Positions 44,222 to 51,945 of a DNA stretch of 59,915 bases are shown piece by piece (the stretch's first letter is position 1; each line of letters starts with the position of its first letter). Location of the stretch: positions 1 through 59,915 of the forward strand of contig NZ_WBMR01000036.1 of assembly GCF_008923365.1 (NCBI RefSeq), given 5' to 3'. The translations under genes were made by a program, and so were the position numbers. Source of the DNA: Actinomadura montaniterrae (GTDB lineage Bacteria > Actinomycetota > Actinomycetes > Streptosporangiales > Streptosporangiaceae). Under the pieces are notes generated by a model that saw only the letters and a program-made list of their open reading frames with translations, did not search any database and was not told the origin of the DNA.

Positions 44222-45321
44222 CCGTCCTCGACACCCGGACGCTGAACCGCGCGACGCTCGCCCGGCAGTCGCTGCTCGACCGCGCCGGGATGCCGGTCGC
44301 CGGCGCCGTCGCCCACCTGTGCGGATTGCAGGCGCAGGAACCGCAGGAACCGTTCGTCGGGCTCTGGTCGCGGCTGCGCGCGTTCGACCCGGCGGCGCTG
44401 TCGGACCTGCTGACCGGGCGTCGCGTGGTGCGGACGCACCTCATGCGCCGCACCGTCCACCTCGTCACCGCCGAAGACGCCCTCGCCTGGCGGGCCCGCC
44501 ACGATCCGATGCTGCGCCAGCGGGTTCTCGCGGTCTACCGCCGCGAGCTCGCCGGGGTGGATCTCGACGAGCTCGCGGCGGCGGGACGTGCGGTGACGGC
44601 CGACGGCGAGCCGCGCACGATGGCGGAGCTGGCGCGGGCGGTCGCCGAGCGCTGGCCTGCGCCGGGGCCGCGGGCCCTCGGCGAGATGCTCGTCGCCGCC
44701 CTCGTCCCGATGGTGCAGATCCCGCCTCGCGGGCTGTGGCGGGCGCGAGCGGGCGTGCGGAACGTCCCGTTGTCGATCTGGCTCGGCCGCGACATCGACC
44801 CGCCGTCCCCGGTCGGCTCGGACCCGGTCGGCTCGGACCCGGTCGGCCGGGCGCTGGTCCGGCGCTACCTGGCCGCGTTCGGCCCCGCCACCTCCGCCGA
44901 CCTGCGCGCCTGGTGCGGCCTCGCGGGACTGCCCGCCGCGATCGCCGCGATGCGCGAGGAGCTGGTCTCCTTCCGCGACGAGCGGGGCCGCGAGCTGCTG
45001 GACCTCCCCGACGCGCCGCGTCCCGACCCCGGCACGCCCGCCCCGGTTCGGTTCCTGCCGGCGTTCGACAACGCGATCCTCGGCTACCAGCACCGTGGCC
45101 GGATCATCGACGACGCGCACCGCGGCCTGTCCGTCACGGGCGCCCGGATGGTGCTGGTCGACGGCCGGGTCGCCGCGACCTGGACCGTCGACGCCGGCAC
45201 CGTGGCCGTCACCCCGCTGCGCCGCCTCTCCCGAGCCGACCGCGCCGACATCACCGAGGAAGGACGGTCGCTCGCGTCCTTCCTCTCCGACGACGAAAGC
45301 GACCGCGTCCAGATCGCCTAG
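44218..45321 (+). CDS. winged-helix AlkZ-like DNA glycosylase family protein (HTH_42)
   Basis: 367 residues. Three winged-helix domains are expected; early blocks are LNRATLARQSLLDRA and GAVAHLCGLQAQEPQEPFVGLW. Gln38-Ala-Gln40 matches the catalytic QxQ motif of the AlkZ family, which unhooks interstrand crosslinks or excises alkylated bases. VRTHLMRRTVHLVTAED and FLPAFDNAILGYQHR are also typical. A two-and-a-half-copy 15-bp tandem repeat (PVGSDPVGSDPVGR, near 44810-44850) lies in a loop. Translation is probably coupled to the leader at 44177. AlkZ relatives often protect producers from genotoxic metabolites. Confidence 0.87.
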   Translation: MTVLDTRTLNRATLARQSLLDRAGMPVAGAVAHLCGLQAQEPQEPFVGLWSRLRAFDPAALSDLLTGRRVVRTHLMRRTVHLVTAEDALAWRARHDPMLRQRVLAVYRRELAGVDLDELAAAGRAVTADGEPRTMAELARAVAERWPAPGPRALGEMLVAALVPMVQIPPRGLWRARAGVRNVPLSIWLGRDIDPPSPVGSDPVGSDPVGRALVRRYLAAFGPATSADLRAWCGLAGLPAAIAAMREELVSFRDERGRELLDLPDAPRPDPGTPAPVRFLPAFDNAILGYQHRGRIIDDAHRGLSVTGARMVLVDGRVAATWTVDAGTVAVTPLRRLSRADRADITEEGRSLASFLSDDESDRVQIA

Positions 45322-45336
45322 GCGAAGGACGCCGCG

Positions 45337-46143
45337 TCAGGCCCATCCGTGGACCCCGAACACCTCACCGCGCCCGATCGAGGCAAGCGCCAGCGCGCAG
45401 TGGGGAATCACGTCATGAGGCGGCCGGCCCGGATCAACCCACAACGCCTCCGACGCCTTGTCCGGCTCGGCGACGCGCGGTTCGCCCTCCCACCGGTCGA
45501 AGCGGAACCAGAAGTCGCTGACCGCATGGCACGGCCCCGGCAGCGTCGCGGCGGTGCGGTGCATGACATGGACGAAACGGGCGTCCGCCCGGTGCAGCCG
45601 GACGCCGGTCTCCTCCCCGGCCTCGCGGATCGCCGCCGCCACCACGTCCTCGCCCGGCTCGATCCGTCCGGCGGGCGGGCAGAGCCACCCGTCGGCGTAC
45701 CCCGTCTTGTAGCGGCGCAGCATCAGGACCCGGCCGTCCTCGCGCCGCAACAGCACATGGGGCGCGACGAAGGACCCGTACCATCCGCCGGCGCCATCGC
45801 CTTCCGCAGGCGGGGCGGCGACGCTCCGTGCGGAAACGACCCCGAGCCGCCTCGCCAGATGCGCTTCGGCCTGCGCGGCGCCGCCCGCCATGTCGACCAT
45901 GGGAATGGCGGTGGCCAGCATGACGTCGGCGAGCTCGTCCAGGACGTCGGTCTCGGTCTTGTGGACGCCTTTGCGCGGGTTGCCGCCGGTCATCCCGATA
46001 TAGGCCTCGGCGACCTCGCCGACCTCTTCGGCGAGCTTCAGCACCAGGGTCTGGGGCGGCACCTCGGCCAGGTAGCCGGCCCGGATGCGGGCGGTGTCGG
46101 CCCAGAAACCCCGGCATGGCTCGGTGCTCTCGGAGGAGGTCAC
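45337..46143 (-). CDS. MazG-like / Nudix hydrolase fusion
   Basis: 268 residues from GTG 46143; TAGGCT seven bases before it suggests a leaderless mRNA. N-terminal part (1-95): all-alpha MazG-like fold with EEVGE at 39-43 and DELADVM at 69-75, the paired acidic motifs that bind Mg2+. C-terminal part (115-265): Nudix domain with a complete box G159-x5-E-x7-REAGEETG (RIEPGEDVVAAAIREAGEETG region). Both halves are nucleotide pyrophosphohydrolases, so this is a two-headed house-cleaning enzyme. It ends 16 bp from the converging AlkZ-like gene. Confidence 0.87.
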   Translation of the reverse strand: MTSSESTEPCRGFWADTARIRAGYLAEVPPQTLVLKLAEEVGEVAEAYIGMTGGNPRKGVHKTETDVLDELADVMLATAIPMVDMAGGAAQAEAHLARRLGVVSARSVAAPPAEGDGAGGWYGSFVAPHVLLRREDGRVLMLRRYKTGYADGWLCPPAGRIEPGEDVVAAAIREAGEETGVRLHRADARFVHVMHRTAATLPGPCHAVSDFWFRFDRWEGEPRVAEPDKASEALWVDPGRPPHDVIPHCALALASIGRGEVFGVHGWA

Positions 46144-46250
46144 GTTGTCGAGCCTAGGACGCGGCGCCGGGGCCGTGCTGAGTTTTCGAACGTTTGATCG
46201 AGGTTTCAAAGGGGTCGCGCCGGGGCGGGCCGGCGTTCCATGATTCAGGG

Positions 46251-46877
46251 ATGCTGGACACATCCCTCTATGTGGCTTTTCTTGTCGCCGCGCTCGCGCT
46301 CTGCCTCACTCCCGGACCCGACATGATGTTCATCGTGGCCATGGGCGGGCGGGGCGGCCCCGCCACCGGCGTGATGGCCGCCGCGGGCGTCGCCACCGGC
46401 GCGCTCACCCACGCGATCGCGGCGATGCTCGGCCTTTCGGCGCTGTTCACCACCCTGCCGACCCTCTACCACGTGCTCCGCTGGGCGGGCGCCGCCTACC
46501 TGCTCTACCTCGCGGTGAAGTCGTTCCGGGACCGCGGCGAACCCGGCGAGGAGGCCGCCCCCGCGGGCCCGGGCCGGCTCCGCGCGTTCTGGCAGGGCGT
46601 CATCACCAACCTGCTCAACCCCAAGGTCATCCTGTTCAACATCGCGTTCCTGCCGCAGTTCGTGAACCCCTCGCTCGGGCACCCGATGGTCCAGTTCCTC
46701 GTCCTCGGGCTGACGCTCGTGCTCATCGGCCTCGCGGTGGACGGGACGGTCGGGCTGCTGTCCGGCCGGCTCGCCCGGCTGCTGCGGCGGAGCCGCCGTG
46801 TCGCGCGCGGTCTGAACATCTTCAGCGGCACCGTCTTCACCGGCCTCGCCGTCCGCCTCCTGGCCGTCGCGAAGTAG
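46251..46877 (+). CDS. LysE family translocator
   Basis: 208 residues, six hydrophobic segments. Family motif ALCLTPGPDMMFIVAMGGRGG at the first helix, then GVATGALTHAIAAMLGLSALF, LRWAGAAYLLYLAVKSFRD and FWQGVITNLLNPKVILFNIAFLPQF, all standard for RhtB/LysE exporters of amino acids. The substrate is unknown. The start ATG 46251 lacks a good ribosome site; CATGAT just upstream may be a leaderless -10. Its 3' end overlaps the converging membrane protein gene by 41 bp. Confidence 0.92.
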   Translation: MLDTSLYVAFLVAALALCLTPGPDMMFIVAMGGRGGPATGVMAAAGVATGALTHAIAAMLGLSALFTTLPTLYHVLRWAGAAYLLYLAVKSFRDRGEPGEEAAPAGPGRLRAFWQGVITNLLNPKVILFNIAFLPQFVNPSLGHPMVQFLVLGLTLVLIGLAVDGTVGLLSGRLARLLRRSRRVARGLNIFSGTVFTGLAVRLLAVAK

Positions 46878-47355
46878 GGGCGGCCTTCGACGGGTGAGGC
46901 CGGCGGGTCTCCAGGGCCAGGTAGGCGGCCAGGGCCAGGACGGCGGCGGATTCCAGGGCGAGGGCCAGGCGGACGGTCGTCCGGTAGCCGTACTCGTGGA
47001 AGCCGAACAGCGTGCCCTGCTCGCTGAGGATCAGGCCGATGATCGTCCCCAGGAGGAAGACGATCCCGCCGAGCGCGACGAGGGCGTGCGGGGCCCGGCC
47101 GAGCAGCGGCAGGGACCGGACGAGCGGGACTGATTCGAGCGGTGCGAGCAGGGCGAGGCCCAGCACCAGCGCGCTGGCGAAGTTGGCCGCGAACAGCGGG
47201 CCGATGATCGGGATGACGCGGTAGTAGTCGGCGAAGTACTCGTACAGGTGTACCGCGCCGACGCCGAACAGCAGGAGCGCGGCCAGGCAGCGCAGCAGCG
47301 CCGGGGTCAGGGCGCCGTGGCCGGTCGCGGTGACGTCAGGGCTGGAAGCCGCCAT
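46837..47355 (-). CDS. hypothetical four-helix membrane protein
   Basis: 172 residues from ATG 47355 with GGGGAG five bases upstream. Helices: LLRCLAALLLFGVGAVHLYEYFA, GPLFAANFASALVLGLALLA, LVALGGIVFLLGTIIGLIL, and LALALESAAVLALAAYLAL. The first helix carries HLYEY, a motif common in small actinomycete membrane proteins of unknown function. It is the third gene of an operon with two lipoproteins, overlapping the second by 20 bp. Confidence 0.75.
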   Translation of the reverse strand: MAASSPDVTATGHGALTPALLRCLAALLLFGVGAVHLYEYFADYYRVIPIIGPLFAANFASALVLGLALLAPLESVPLVRSLPLLGRAPHALVALGGIVFLLGTIIGLILSEQGTLFGFHEYGYRTTVRLALALESAAVLALAAYLALETRRPHPSKAAPTSRRPGGGRRGR

Positions 47356-47821
47356 GGGCACTCCCCGTGGTCTGGATCCGTCCTTGCGGCGTGAGGGCGA
47401 ACCAGGGGGCGCCGAACTGCGTGATGCCCTGGCCCTGGGCGTCGCCGCGTCCGGTGTCGGCCTGGTAGTAGTACAGCGGATGCCCGGCGTAGACGAGCTG
47501 GCGCGGACCGTCGGAGCGGGCGATCGTGGTCAGCATGGCCGCCTGGGTCCCGCCGGACGTCCCGGGCCGTCCCTGGGTCGTGGCCGGGGGCCAGATGCTC
47601 GCGCACGCGCCGAAGCAGGTGGACCGGTTCGGCGGGTCGGCGGCGAACAGGTAGAGCGTGCGGCCCTTGTCGTCGACGATGATCCGCCCGAGCTTCGGGA
47701 CGGCGGCCGACGTGACCTGCTGGCGGCCGGGGTCCTGCGAGTTCGTCGCGAACGCGCAGCCGGAGGCCAGCAGGCCGGCCGTCGCGACGGCGGCCCACCG
47801 GCGCGGCCGGTCAGGAGCCAC
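47336..47821 (-). CDS. Yx(FWY)xxD-type lipoprotein (COG4315), second copy
   Basis: 161 residues from GTG 47821, which overlaps the stop of the preceding gene. Lipobox LLASGC (Cys22). The repeat domain holds IIVDDKGRTLYLFAADPPNRSTCFGACASIWPP and a second part LVYAGHPLYYYQADTGRGDAQGQGITQFGAPW, as in the secreted-repeat Yx(FWY)xxD family. It is anchored to the outer membrane face. Function unknown, although related genes sit with cupredoxins and redox proteins. It is paralogous to its upstream neighbour. Confidence 0.87.
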   Translation of the reverse strand: MAPDRPRRWAAVATAGLLASGCAFATNSQDPGRQQVTSAAVPKLGRIIVDDKGRTLYLFAADPPNRSTCFGACASIWPPATTQGRPGTSGGTQAAMLTTIARSDGPRQLVYAGHPLYYYQADTGRGDAQGQGITQFGAPWFALTPQGRIQTTGSAHGGFQP

Positions 47822-48374
47822 TCTTCTCGACCTTCTGGCCGCTCGGGGCCACCACGTCCCACCCGGCGCCGAACTGGTTGAGCCCCTCGCCCTTGGCGCT
47901 GCCCTTGGTGGTGCCGTCCGGCGCGTAGTAGTACAGCGGCTGCCCGGCGTAGGTGACCTGCGTCGTCCCGTCGCTCCGGGTGGTGGTGCCGAGCTTGGAC
48001 GCCTTGGCGTCGGAGCCGGCGTGCGGTTTGCCGGTGGTGGTGACGGGCGGCCACACCGCCGCGCAGGCGCCTGAGCAGGAGGACTTGCCGCCCTGGTCCT
48101 TCTCGAACACGTACAGCGTGCGGCCCTGGCCGTCGACGAGGACCTGGCCGAGGTTGCCGACCTTCGCGGTCGCGATCGTTCCGCCCGCGTTGGCGGTGCT
48201 CGGCGACGACGACGCGGCGACCGGGACGGCGGGACGGTGGGCGGCGCCGCCGGAACCGGCCGAGCCGCCGCACGCGGTGGCCGCGGCGGCGATCGCCGCG
48301 ACGGGGACCGCCAGCCGTGCGCCGCGGCTCCGCCACGGCGAGCGCGGGGTGTTCCGCTGAGTCGTTCGGGACAT
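47811..48374 (-). CDS. Yx(FWY)xxD-type lipoprotein (COG4315), first copy
   Basis: 187 residues from ATG 48374 (GGAAGG upstream). Lipobox-like AAATAC (Cys36) after an Arg-rich start, then a Ser/Ala linker and the domain QVLVDGQGRTLYVFEKDQGGKSSCSGACAAVWPP and VTYAGQPLYYYAPDGTTKGSAKGEGLNQFGAGWDVV. It heads a three-gene operon (lipoprotein, lipoprotein, four-helix protein) with overlapping junctions. The CxGxC pair suggests a disulfide. Confidence 0.87.
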   Translation of the reverse strand: MSRTTQRNTPRSPWRSRGARLAVPVAAIAAAATACGGSAGSGGAAHRPAVPVAASSSPSTANAGGTIATAKVGNLGQVLVDGQGRTLYVFEKDQGGKSSCSGACAAVWPPVTTTGKPHAGSDAKASKLGTTTRSDGTTQVTYAGQPLYYYAPDGTTKGSAKGEGLNQFGAGWDVVAPSGQKVEKSGS

Positions 48375-48567
48375 CGCTGGACGTCCTTCCCTCGGAGAGC
48401 TCGGTGCCGGCCGCGCCGGCGCCTTCCTTTCCGGTTCCGCCCGTACCCGGACAGAACGGGGCCGAACTGACTTGCCCAGACGCTGACCTGGCCTTTCTCG
48501 CACGGCGAGGCGGCGATGGCGAACGCTTGAGGGAGCCCGGCGACGGACGGTCGCGCCGAGAGGAGCG

Positions 48568-48903
48568 TCAGGACGTCGCGTTCAGGCGGTGGCGCTTGAC
48601 GAAACTCCCGCGGCAGTGGGTGCAGCAGAAGCGGGCGACGAGGTGCTCGCTCATCTCCCTGGCCCAGGCGCCGGCGTGGATCCGGACGAGGCACGGCAGG
48701 TCGCGGCCGCCGGTGAGCCAGACGTCCGGTTCGTGGACGATCACGTCGGTGAGCGAGGAGAACCAGGCCAGGACGCCCGGGTCGGCGTGGTGCTCCCCGC
48801 CGGAGCCGGCCAGGAGGCGGTCCGCGGTGAGGCGTCCGGCCAGCGTCCGGCGCTCCTCGGGAGTGAACGCGCCCTTCGGAACCATGAGCTCGACGAGCAG
48901 CAT
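48568..48903 (-). CDS. tautomerase-like small protein (111 residues)
   Basis: It starts MLLVELMVPKGAFTPEERRTLAGRLTADRLL, then VIVHEPDVWLTGG and LPCLVRIHAGAWAREMSEHLVARF: a beta-alpha-beta arrangement like 4-oxalocrotonate tautomerase-type proteins, though residue 2 is Leu, not the catalytic Pro. The C-terminus adds a CCTHC cysteine group. A perfect 13-bp palindrome lies 43 bp upstream of the start, next to the remnant of a divergent TetR gene. Confidence 0.6.
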   Translation of the reverse strand: MLLVELMVPKGAFTPEERRTLAGRLTADRLLAGSGGEHHADPGVLAWFSSLTDVIVHEPDVWLTGGRDLPCLVRIHAGAWAREMSEHLVARFCCTHCRGSFVKRHRLNATS

Positions 48904-48945
48904 CGCGGCGGACCTTCCTGCGCGGCGTCGGTGTCCACAGGTAAG

Positions 48946-48958
48946 TGTACGCCGTACA
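48946..48958. promoter_or_regulatory. TetR-type operator palindrome
   Basis: TGTACG-C-CGTACA is a perfect 6-bp inverted repeat between the tautomerase-like gene (start 48903, minus) and the TetR remnant (plus). Confidence 0.55.
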
Positions 48959-48983
48959 TCTACGGCACCGTCAGGAGCGGCGG

Positions 48984-49121
48984 GATGCCGGTGTGGGCGA
49001 GGTGATGGCGCTGGTCGCGGGGGCCTTCGCGGCGATCCGCCACGCGGGCGCGGAGGCGAGCCGCGAGCGCTCGGCGCACATCGCCGGCCTCATCCTCGAC
49101 GGGTTGCGTCCCCGGACGTGA
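48984..49121 (+). pseudogene. C-terminal remnant of a TetR family regulator
   Basis: The frame reads GEVMALVAGAFAAIRHAGAE then ASRERSAHIAGLILDGLRPRT and stops at 49121, the form of a TetR C-terminal helix pair. The DNA-binding domain and most of the ligand domain are gone; only about 45 codons remain. The operator it probably used is still present at 48946. Confidence 0.55.
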
Positions 49122-49125
49122 AAGG

Positions 49126-49175
49126 GGGCTTGGCGGGGTGGGCGGTCGTGGCGGCCTCGGTTCCCCGTCAAGCCC
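49126..49175. terminator. possible hairpin terminator
   Basis: GGGCTTGGCGGGG (49126-49138) pairs with CCCCGTCAAGCCC (49163-49175), one mismatch, with a 24-base loop. It lies between converging units. Confidence 0.4.
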
Positions 49176-49221
49176 GGTGCCGGCGGACGGCGCTGTCCGC
49201 CGACGTGTGTGGTGGGGGGTG

Positions 49222-49728
49222 TCAGTAGCCGCCGGGGTTGCTCGTGGTGGGCGCCGGTGACGCCGGCGCCTTGCTGCCGGTGCCGGTCGGCGACGGGCTC
49301 GCGGGCGCGCCGCCGCCTCCGGCTCCGCCTACGGTGAGCTGCGTCTTCATGCCTAGGTTCTTGTGGTTGTCGACGGGACACCACATCTGGTAGGTGCCGG
49401 CTTTGAGGGTGACCTTCAGGTTCCCGCTGGCGCCCGGCTTGATGCCGGAGATCTGCTTCGTGCCGCTGATGCCCGGCCCGGAGATGGCCAGCCCGTGCAC
49501 CATCGTGCCCGCGTTCTTGGCGACGAAGGTGTACGCGCCCGGCTTGAAGGTGGTCGTGGACGGCGTCAGCGTGTACTCCTTCTCGGTCACGGTGACGGTC
49601 GTGGCCTTCCCGGACGGGCTCGCCGTCGAGGCCGGGCTCGTCGTCGCGTGGGCGGCGCCTGCGGGGAGCAGGGCGCCGGCCGCCAGGAACGCGGCCCCGA
49701 ATGCGGTGGAAATGGTGGTTTTGTTCAT
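49222..49728 (-). CDS. secreted cupredoxin (blue copper) protein
   Basis: 168 residues. Signal peptide 1-28 (cut after AHA). Plastocyanin-like domain (about 42-135): TVTVTEKEYTLTP, GTMVHGLAISG with His78, and GTYQMWCPVDNHKNLGMKTQ with Cys117, His122 and Met127, the full type-1 copper ligand set. The tail is Gly/Ala/Pro/Ser-rich and low in complexity, perhaps a wall-spanning spacer. It would carry electrons outside the membrane. The redox partner is unknown; Yx(FWY)xxD lipoproteins are encoded nearby. Confidence 0.9.
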   Translation of the reverse strand: MNKTTISTAFGAAFLAAGALLPAGAAHATTSPASTASPSGKATTVTVTEKEYTLTPSTTTFKPGAYTFVAKNAGTMVHGLAISGPGISGTKQISGIKPGASGNLKVTLKAGTYQMWCPVDNHKNLGMKTQLTVGGAGGGGAPASPSPTGTGSKAPASPAPTTSNPGGY

Positions 49729-49956
49729 AATTGCCGGGCTCCCCGGCGGCCTCGCCGGCCAAACCGAGCGGGTGTCGCCGAAACCGCAGGTCAACGGGGG
49801 TTCCGCTGGAGGTCGACCAGCGCGCGGAGCCACCGTGCGACGGCCTGCGCGGAGCCGCCGGTGTGACGGCGCTCGCAGGGCGGACGTGTCACAGGCGGAG
49901 GGGGCCGTCTCGTCTCGGGTCCGAAAAGAGGGACCGGAAACGGGAAGGTGAGGGGC

Positions 49957-50889
49957 ATGCGGGTTTTCGTGGCAGGTGGGAGCGGTGTCCTCGGACGGCG
50001 GCTGGTGCCGCAGCTCGTGGCCCGGGGCCACCAGGTGACGGCGACGACGACGAGCGCCGCCAAGCTCGACGCGCTGGAGCGGCTCGGCGCCGAGGCCGTC
50101 GTGATGGACGGGCTGGACGCGGCGTCCGTCGGCGAGGCGGTCGCGGCGGCCCGCCCGGACGCGGTCGTCCACCAGATGACGGCGATCTCGGTGACGCACG
50201 CCGGCAAGCCCGACATCAAGCACCCGGACCGCTGGTTCGCGATCACCAACCGGCTGCGCACCGAGGGGACGGACCACCTGCTGGCCGCCGCCGAGGCGAC
50301 CGGCGTGCCGCACGTCGTCGCGCAGGGCTACGCGAGCTGGAACGGGATCCGCGAGGGCGGCCGGGTCAAGACCGAGGACGACCCGCTCGACCTCCTCGAG
50401 GGGACCGCGGCGCAGGCCGGGATGGAAGCGATGCGGCATGTCGAGGAGGCCGTCCTCAAGGCGGGCGGCGCGGTGCTGCGGTACGGCGCGTTCTACGGGC
50501 CGGGCGCGATCGACGACCAGGTGGAGCTGGTCCGCAAGCGGCAGTACCCGCTGGTCGGGCGCGGCACCGGGTACAGCTCGTGGATCCATCTCGACGACGC
50601 GGCGAGCGCGACCGTCCTGGCGGTGGAGCGGAAGGCGCGGGGCGTGTTCAACATCGTGGACGACGAGCCGGCCCCGGCGAGCGAGTGGCTGCCGCACCTG
50701 GCGGCGTGCGCGGGGGCGAAGCGGCCGATCCGGGTGCCGGTGTGGCTGGCCCGGCTGCTCGCGGGGGACCAGGCCGTCATCATGATGACGGAGGGGCGGG
50801 GCTTCTCCAACGCCAAGGCCAAGCGGGAGCTCGGCTGGGAGTTGCGGCACCCGTCGTGGCGGCAGGGGTTCGAGGAAGAGCTGGCGTGA
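49957..50889 (+). CDS. NAD(P)-dependent epimerase-type oxidoreductase, ECF41 partner
   Basis: 310 residues from ATG 49957 (GTG 49948 also in frame). Rossmann motif VFVAGGSGVLGRRLVPQL, then AVVMDGLDAASV, a YASWN segment where SDR enzymes have the catalytic Tyr, and IHLDDAASATVLAVE typical of extended SDR/NmrA-like proteins. The gene overlaps the next (ECF41 sigma) by four bases. Genes for carboxymuconolactone decarboxylases, oxidoreductases or epimerases are the known companions of ECF41 sigma factors, and are usually their regulatory targets. Confidence 0.87.
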   Translation: MRVFVAGGSGVLGRRLVPQLVARGHQVTATTTSAAKLDALERLGAEAVVMDGLDAASVGEAVAAARPDAVVHQMTAISVTHAGKPDIKHPDRWFAITNRLRTEGTDHLLAAAEATGVPHVVAQGYASWNGIREGGRVKTEDDPLDLLEGTAAQAGMEAMRHVEEAVLKAGGAVLRYGAFYGPGAIDDQVELVRKRQYPLVGRGTGYSSWIHLDDAASATVLAVERKARGVFNIVDDEPAPASEWLPHLAACAGAKRPIRVPVWLARLLAGDQAVIMMTEGRGFSNAKAKRELGWELRHPSWRQGFEEELA

Positions 50890-51809
50890 GCAGGGCCGAG
50901 GAGTTCCAGGAGCTGCGGCCGCTGCTGTTCTCGATCGCGTACCGGATCCTGGGCAGCGTGAGCGAGGCCGAGGACGCGGTGCAGGAGACGTGGCTGCGGT
51001 ACGAGGGGGCCGCGGCGCGGCCCGCGTCGGCGAAGGCGTACCTGTCGGCCGTGGTGACGCGGATCTCGATCGACGTGCTGCGGTCGGCCCGCGTCCGGCG
51101 GGAGCAGTACGTGGGGTTGTGGTTCCCCGAGCCGCTGCTGGCCGATCCCTACGAGGACCCGGCGCGGTCGGCGGAGCTGGCCGACTCGCTCTCGATGGCG
51201 GCGCTGCTGCTGCTGGAGCGGCTCAGCCCGCTGGAGCGGGCGGTGTTCGTGCTACGGGAGGTGTTCGGATTCGGGTTCCCGGACGTCGCGTCGGCGGTGG
51301 GTAGGTCGGAGGCGGCGTGCCGTCAGCTCGCCGTGCGCGCGCGCCGGCACATGGACGCGGGACGCCCCCGGTTCGAGGCGGACCGCCGCGAGCGCGAGGA
51401 ACTCGCGGGCCGCTTCTTCGACGCGTTCACCGAAGGGGACGTCGACGGTCTGCGGGAGCTGCTCGCCGCCGACGTGCAGCTGGTCAGCGACAGCGGCGGG
51501 AAGGCGCCGCGCTGGGGCGAGGGCGTCGCCGGGGCGGGGAAGGTGGCGCGCGCGCTGTCCACGCTCGTGCGGCCGTTCCTGGAGATCGGCGGCGTGGTGG
51601 AGCCGTGCGAGGTGAACGGCCAGCCGGGCGCGGTCTTCCGCGACCGGGACGGCCGGGTCGTCAACACGTGGTCGCTGGACATCCTCGACGGGCGGATCCA
51701 GACGATCCGCACGGTGCTCAACCCGGACAAGCTCGGGCATGTGGGGCCCGTGGCGGACGCCTGGGCGGTCGTCCGCGAGACGGCCCGGGCACACCGGACC
51801 TCCGACTGA
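50886..51809 (+). CDS. sigJ: ECF41-group sigma factor (SigJ-like) with SnoaL-like C-terminus
   Basis: 307 residues. Region 2: LRPLLFSIAYRILGSVSEAEDAVQETWLRY. The linker YVGLWFPEPLL matches the W(L/F)PEPL motif of ECF41. Region 4: LERAVFVLREVFGFGFPDVASAVGRSEAACRQLAVRARRH. The C-terminal 120 residues are a SnoaL-like domain with SDSGGKAPRWGEGV and the family end VLNPDKL; in ECF41 this extension controls activity in place of an anti-sigma factor. The GTG overlaps the stop of the oxidoreductase gene. A 29-bp tandem repeat covers the stop codon. Confidence 0.92.
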   Translation: MSRAEEFQELRPLLFSIAYRILGSVSEAEDAVQETWLRYEGAAARPASAKAYLSAVVTRISIDVLRSARVRREQYVGLWFPEPLLADPYEDPARSAELADSLSMAALLLLERLSPLERAVFVLREVFGFGFPDVASAVGRSEAACRQLAVRARRHMDAGRPRFEADRREREELAGRFFDAFTEGDVDGLRELLAADVQLVSDSGGKAPRWGEGVAGAGKVARALSTLVRPFLEIGGVVEPCEVNGQPGAVFRDRDGRVVNTWSLDILDGRIQTIRTVLNPDKLGHVGPVADAWAVVRETARAHRTSD

Positions 51810-51895
51810 CGGGCGGCGCGCACCAGACCTCCGACTGACGGCCCGGGCGCGCCGGACTCCCGGCTGACGGCCCGGGCACACCGGAACCCCCGCGC
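51780..51895 (+). repeat. 29-bp tandem repeat, four units, across the sigJ-like stop codon
   Basis: Units start at 51780, 51809, 51838 and 51867, each beginning ACGG(C/G)CCGGG- or ACGGGCGGCG and most ending CCGACTG or CCGGCTG. The first unit codes for the last residues (ARAHRTSD). The period is not a multiple of three. Confidence 0.85.
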
Positions 51896-51945
51896 GAGCC
51901 GGGCCGTCTCAACTCGGCGTCCGCGAGCATTTGGGGGATACCGGG

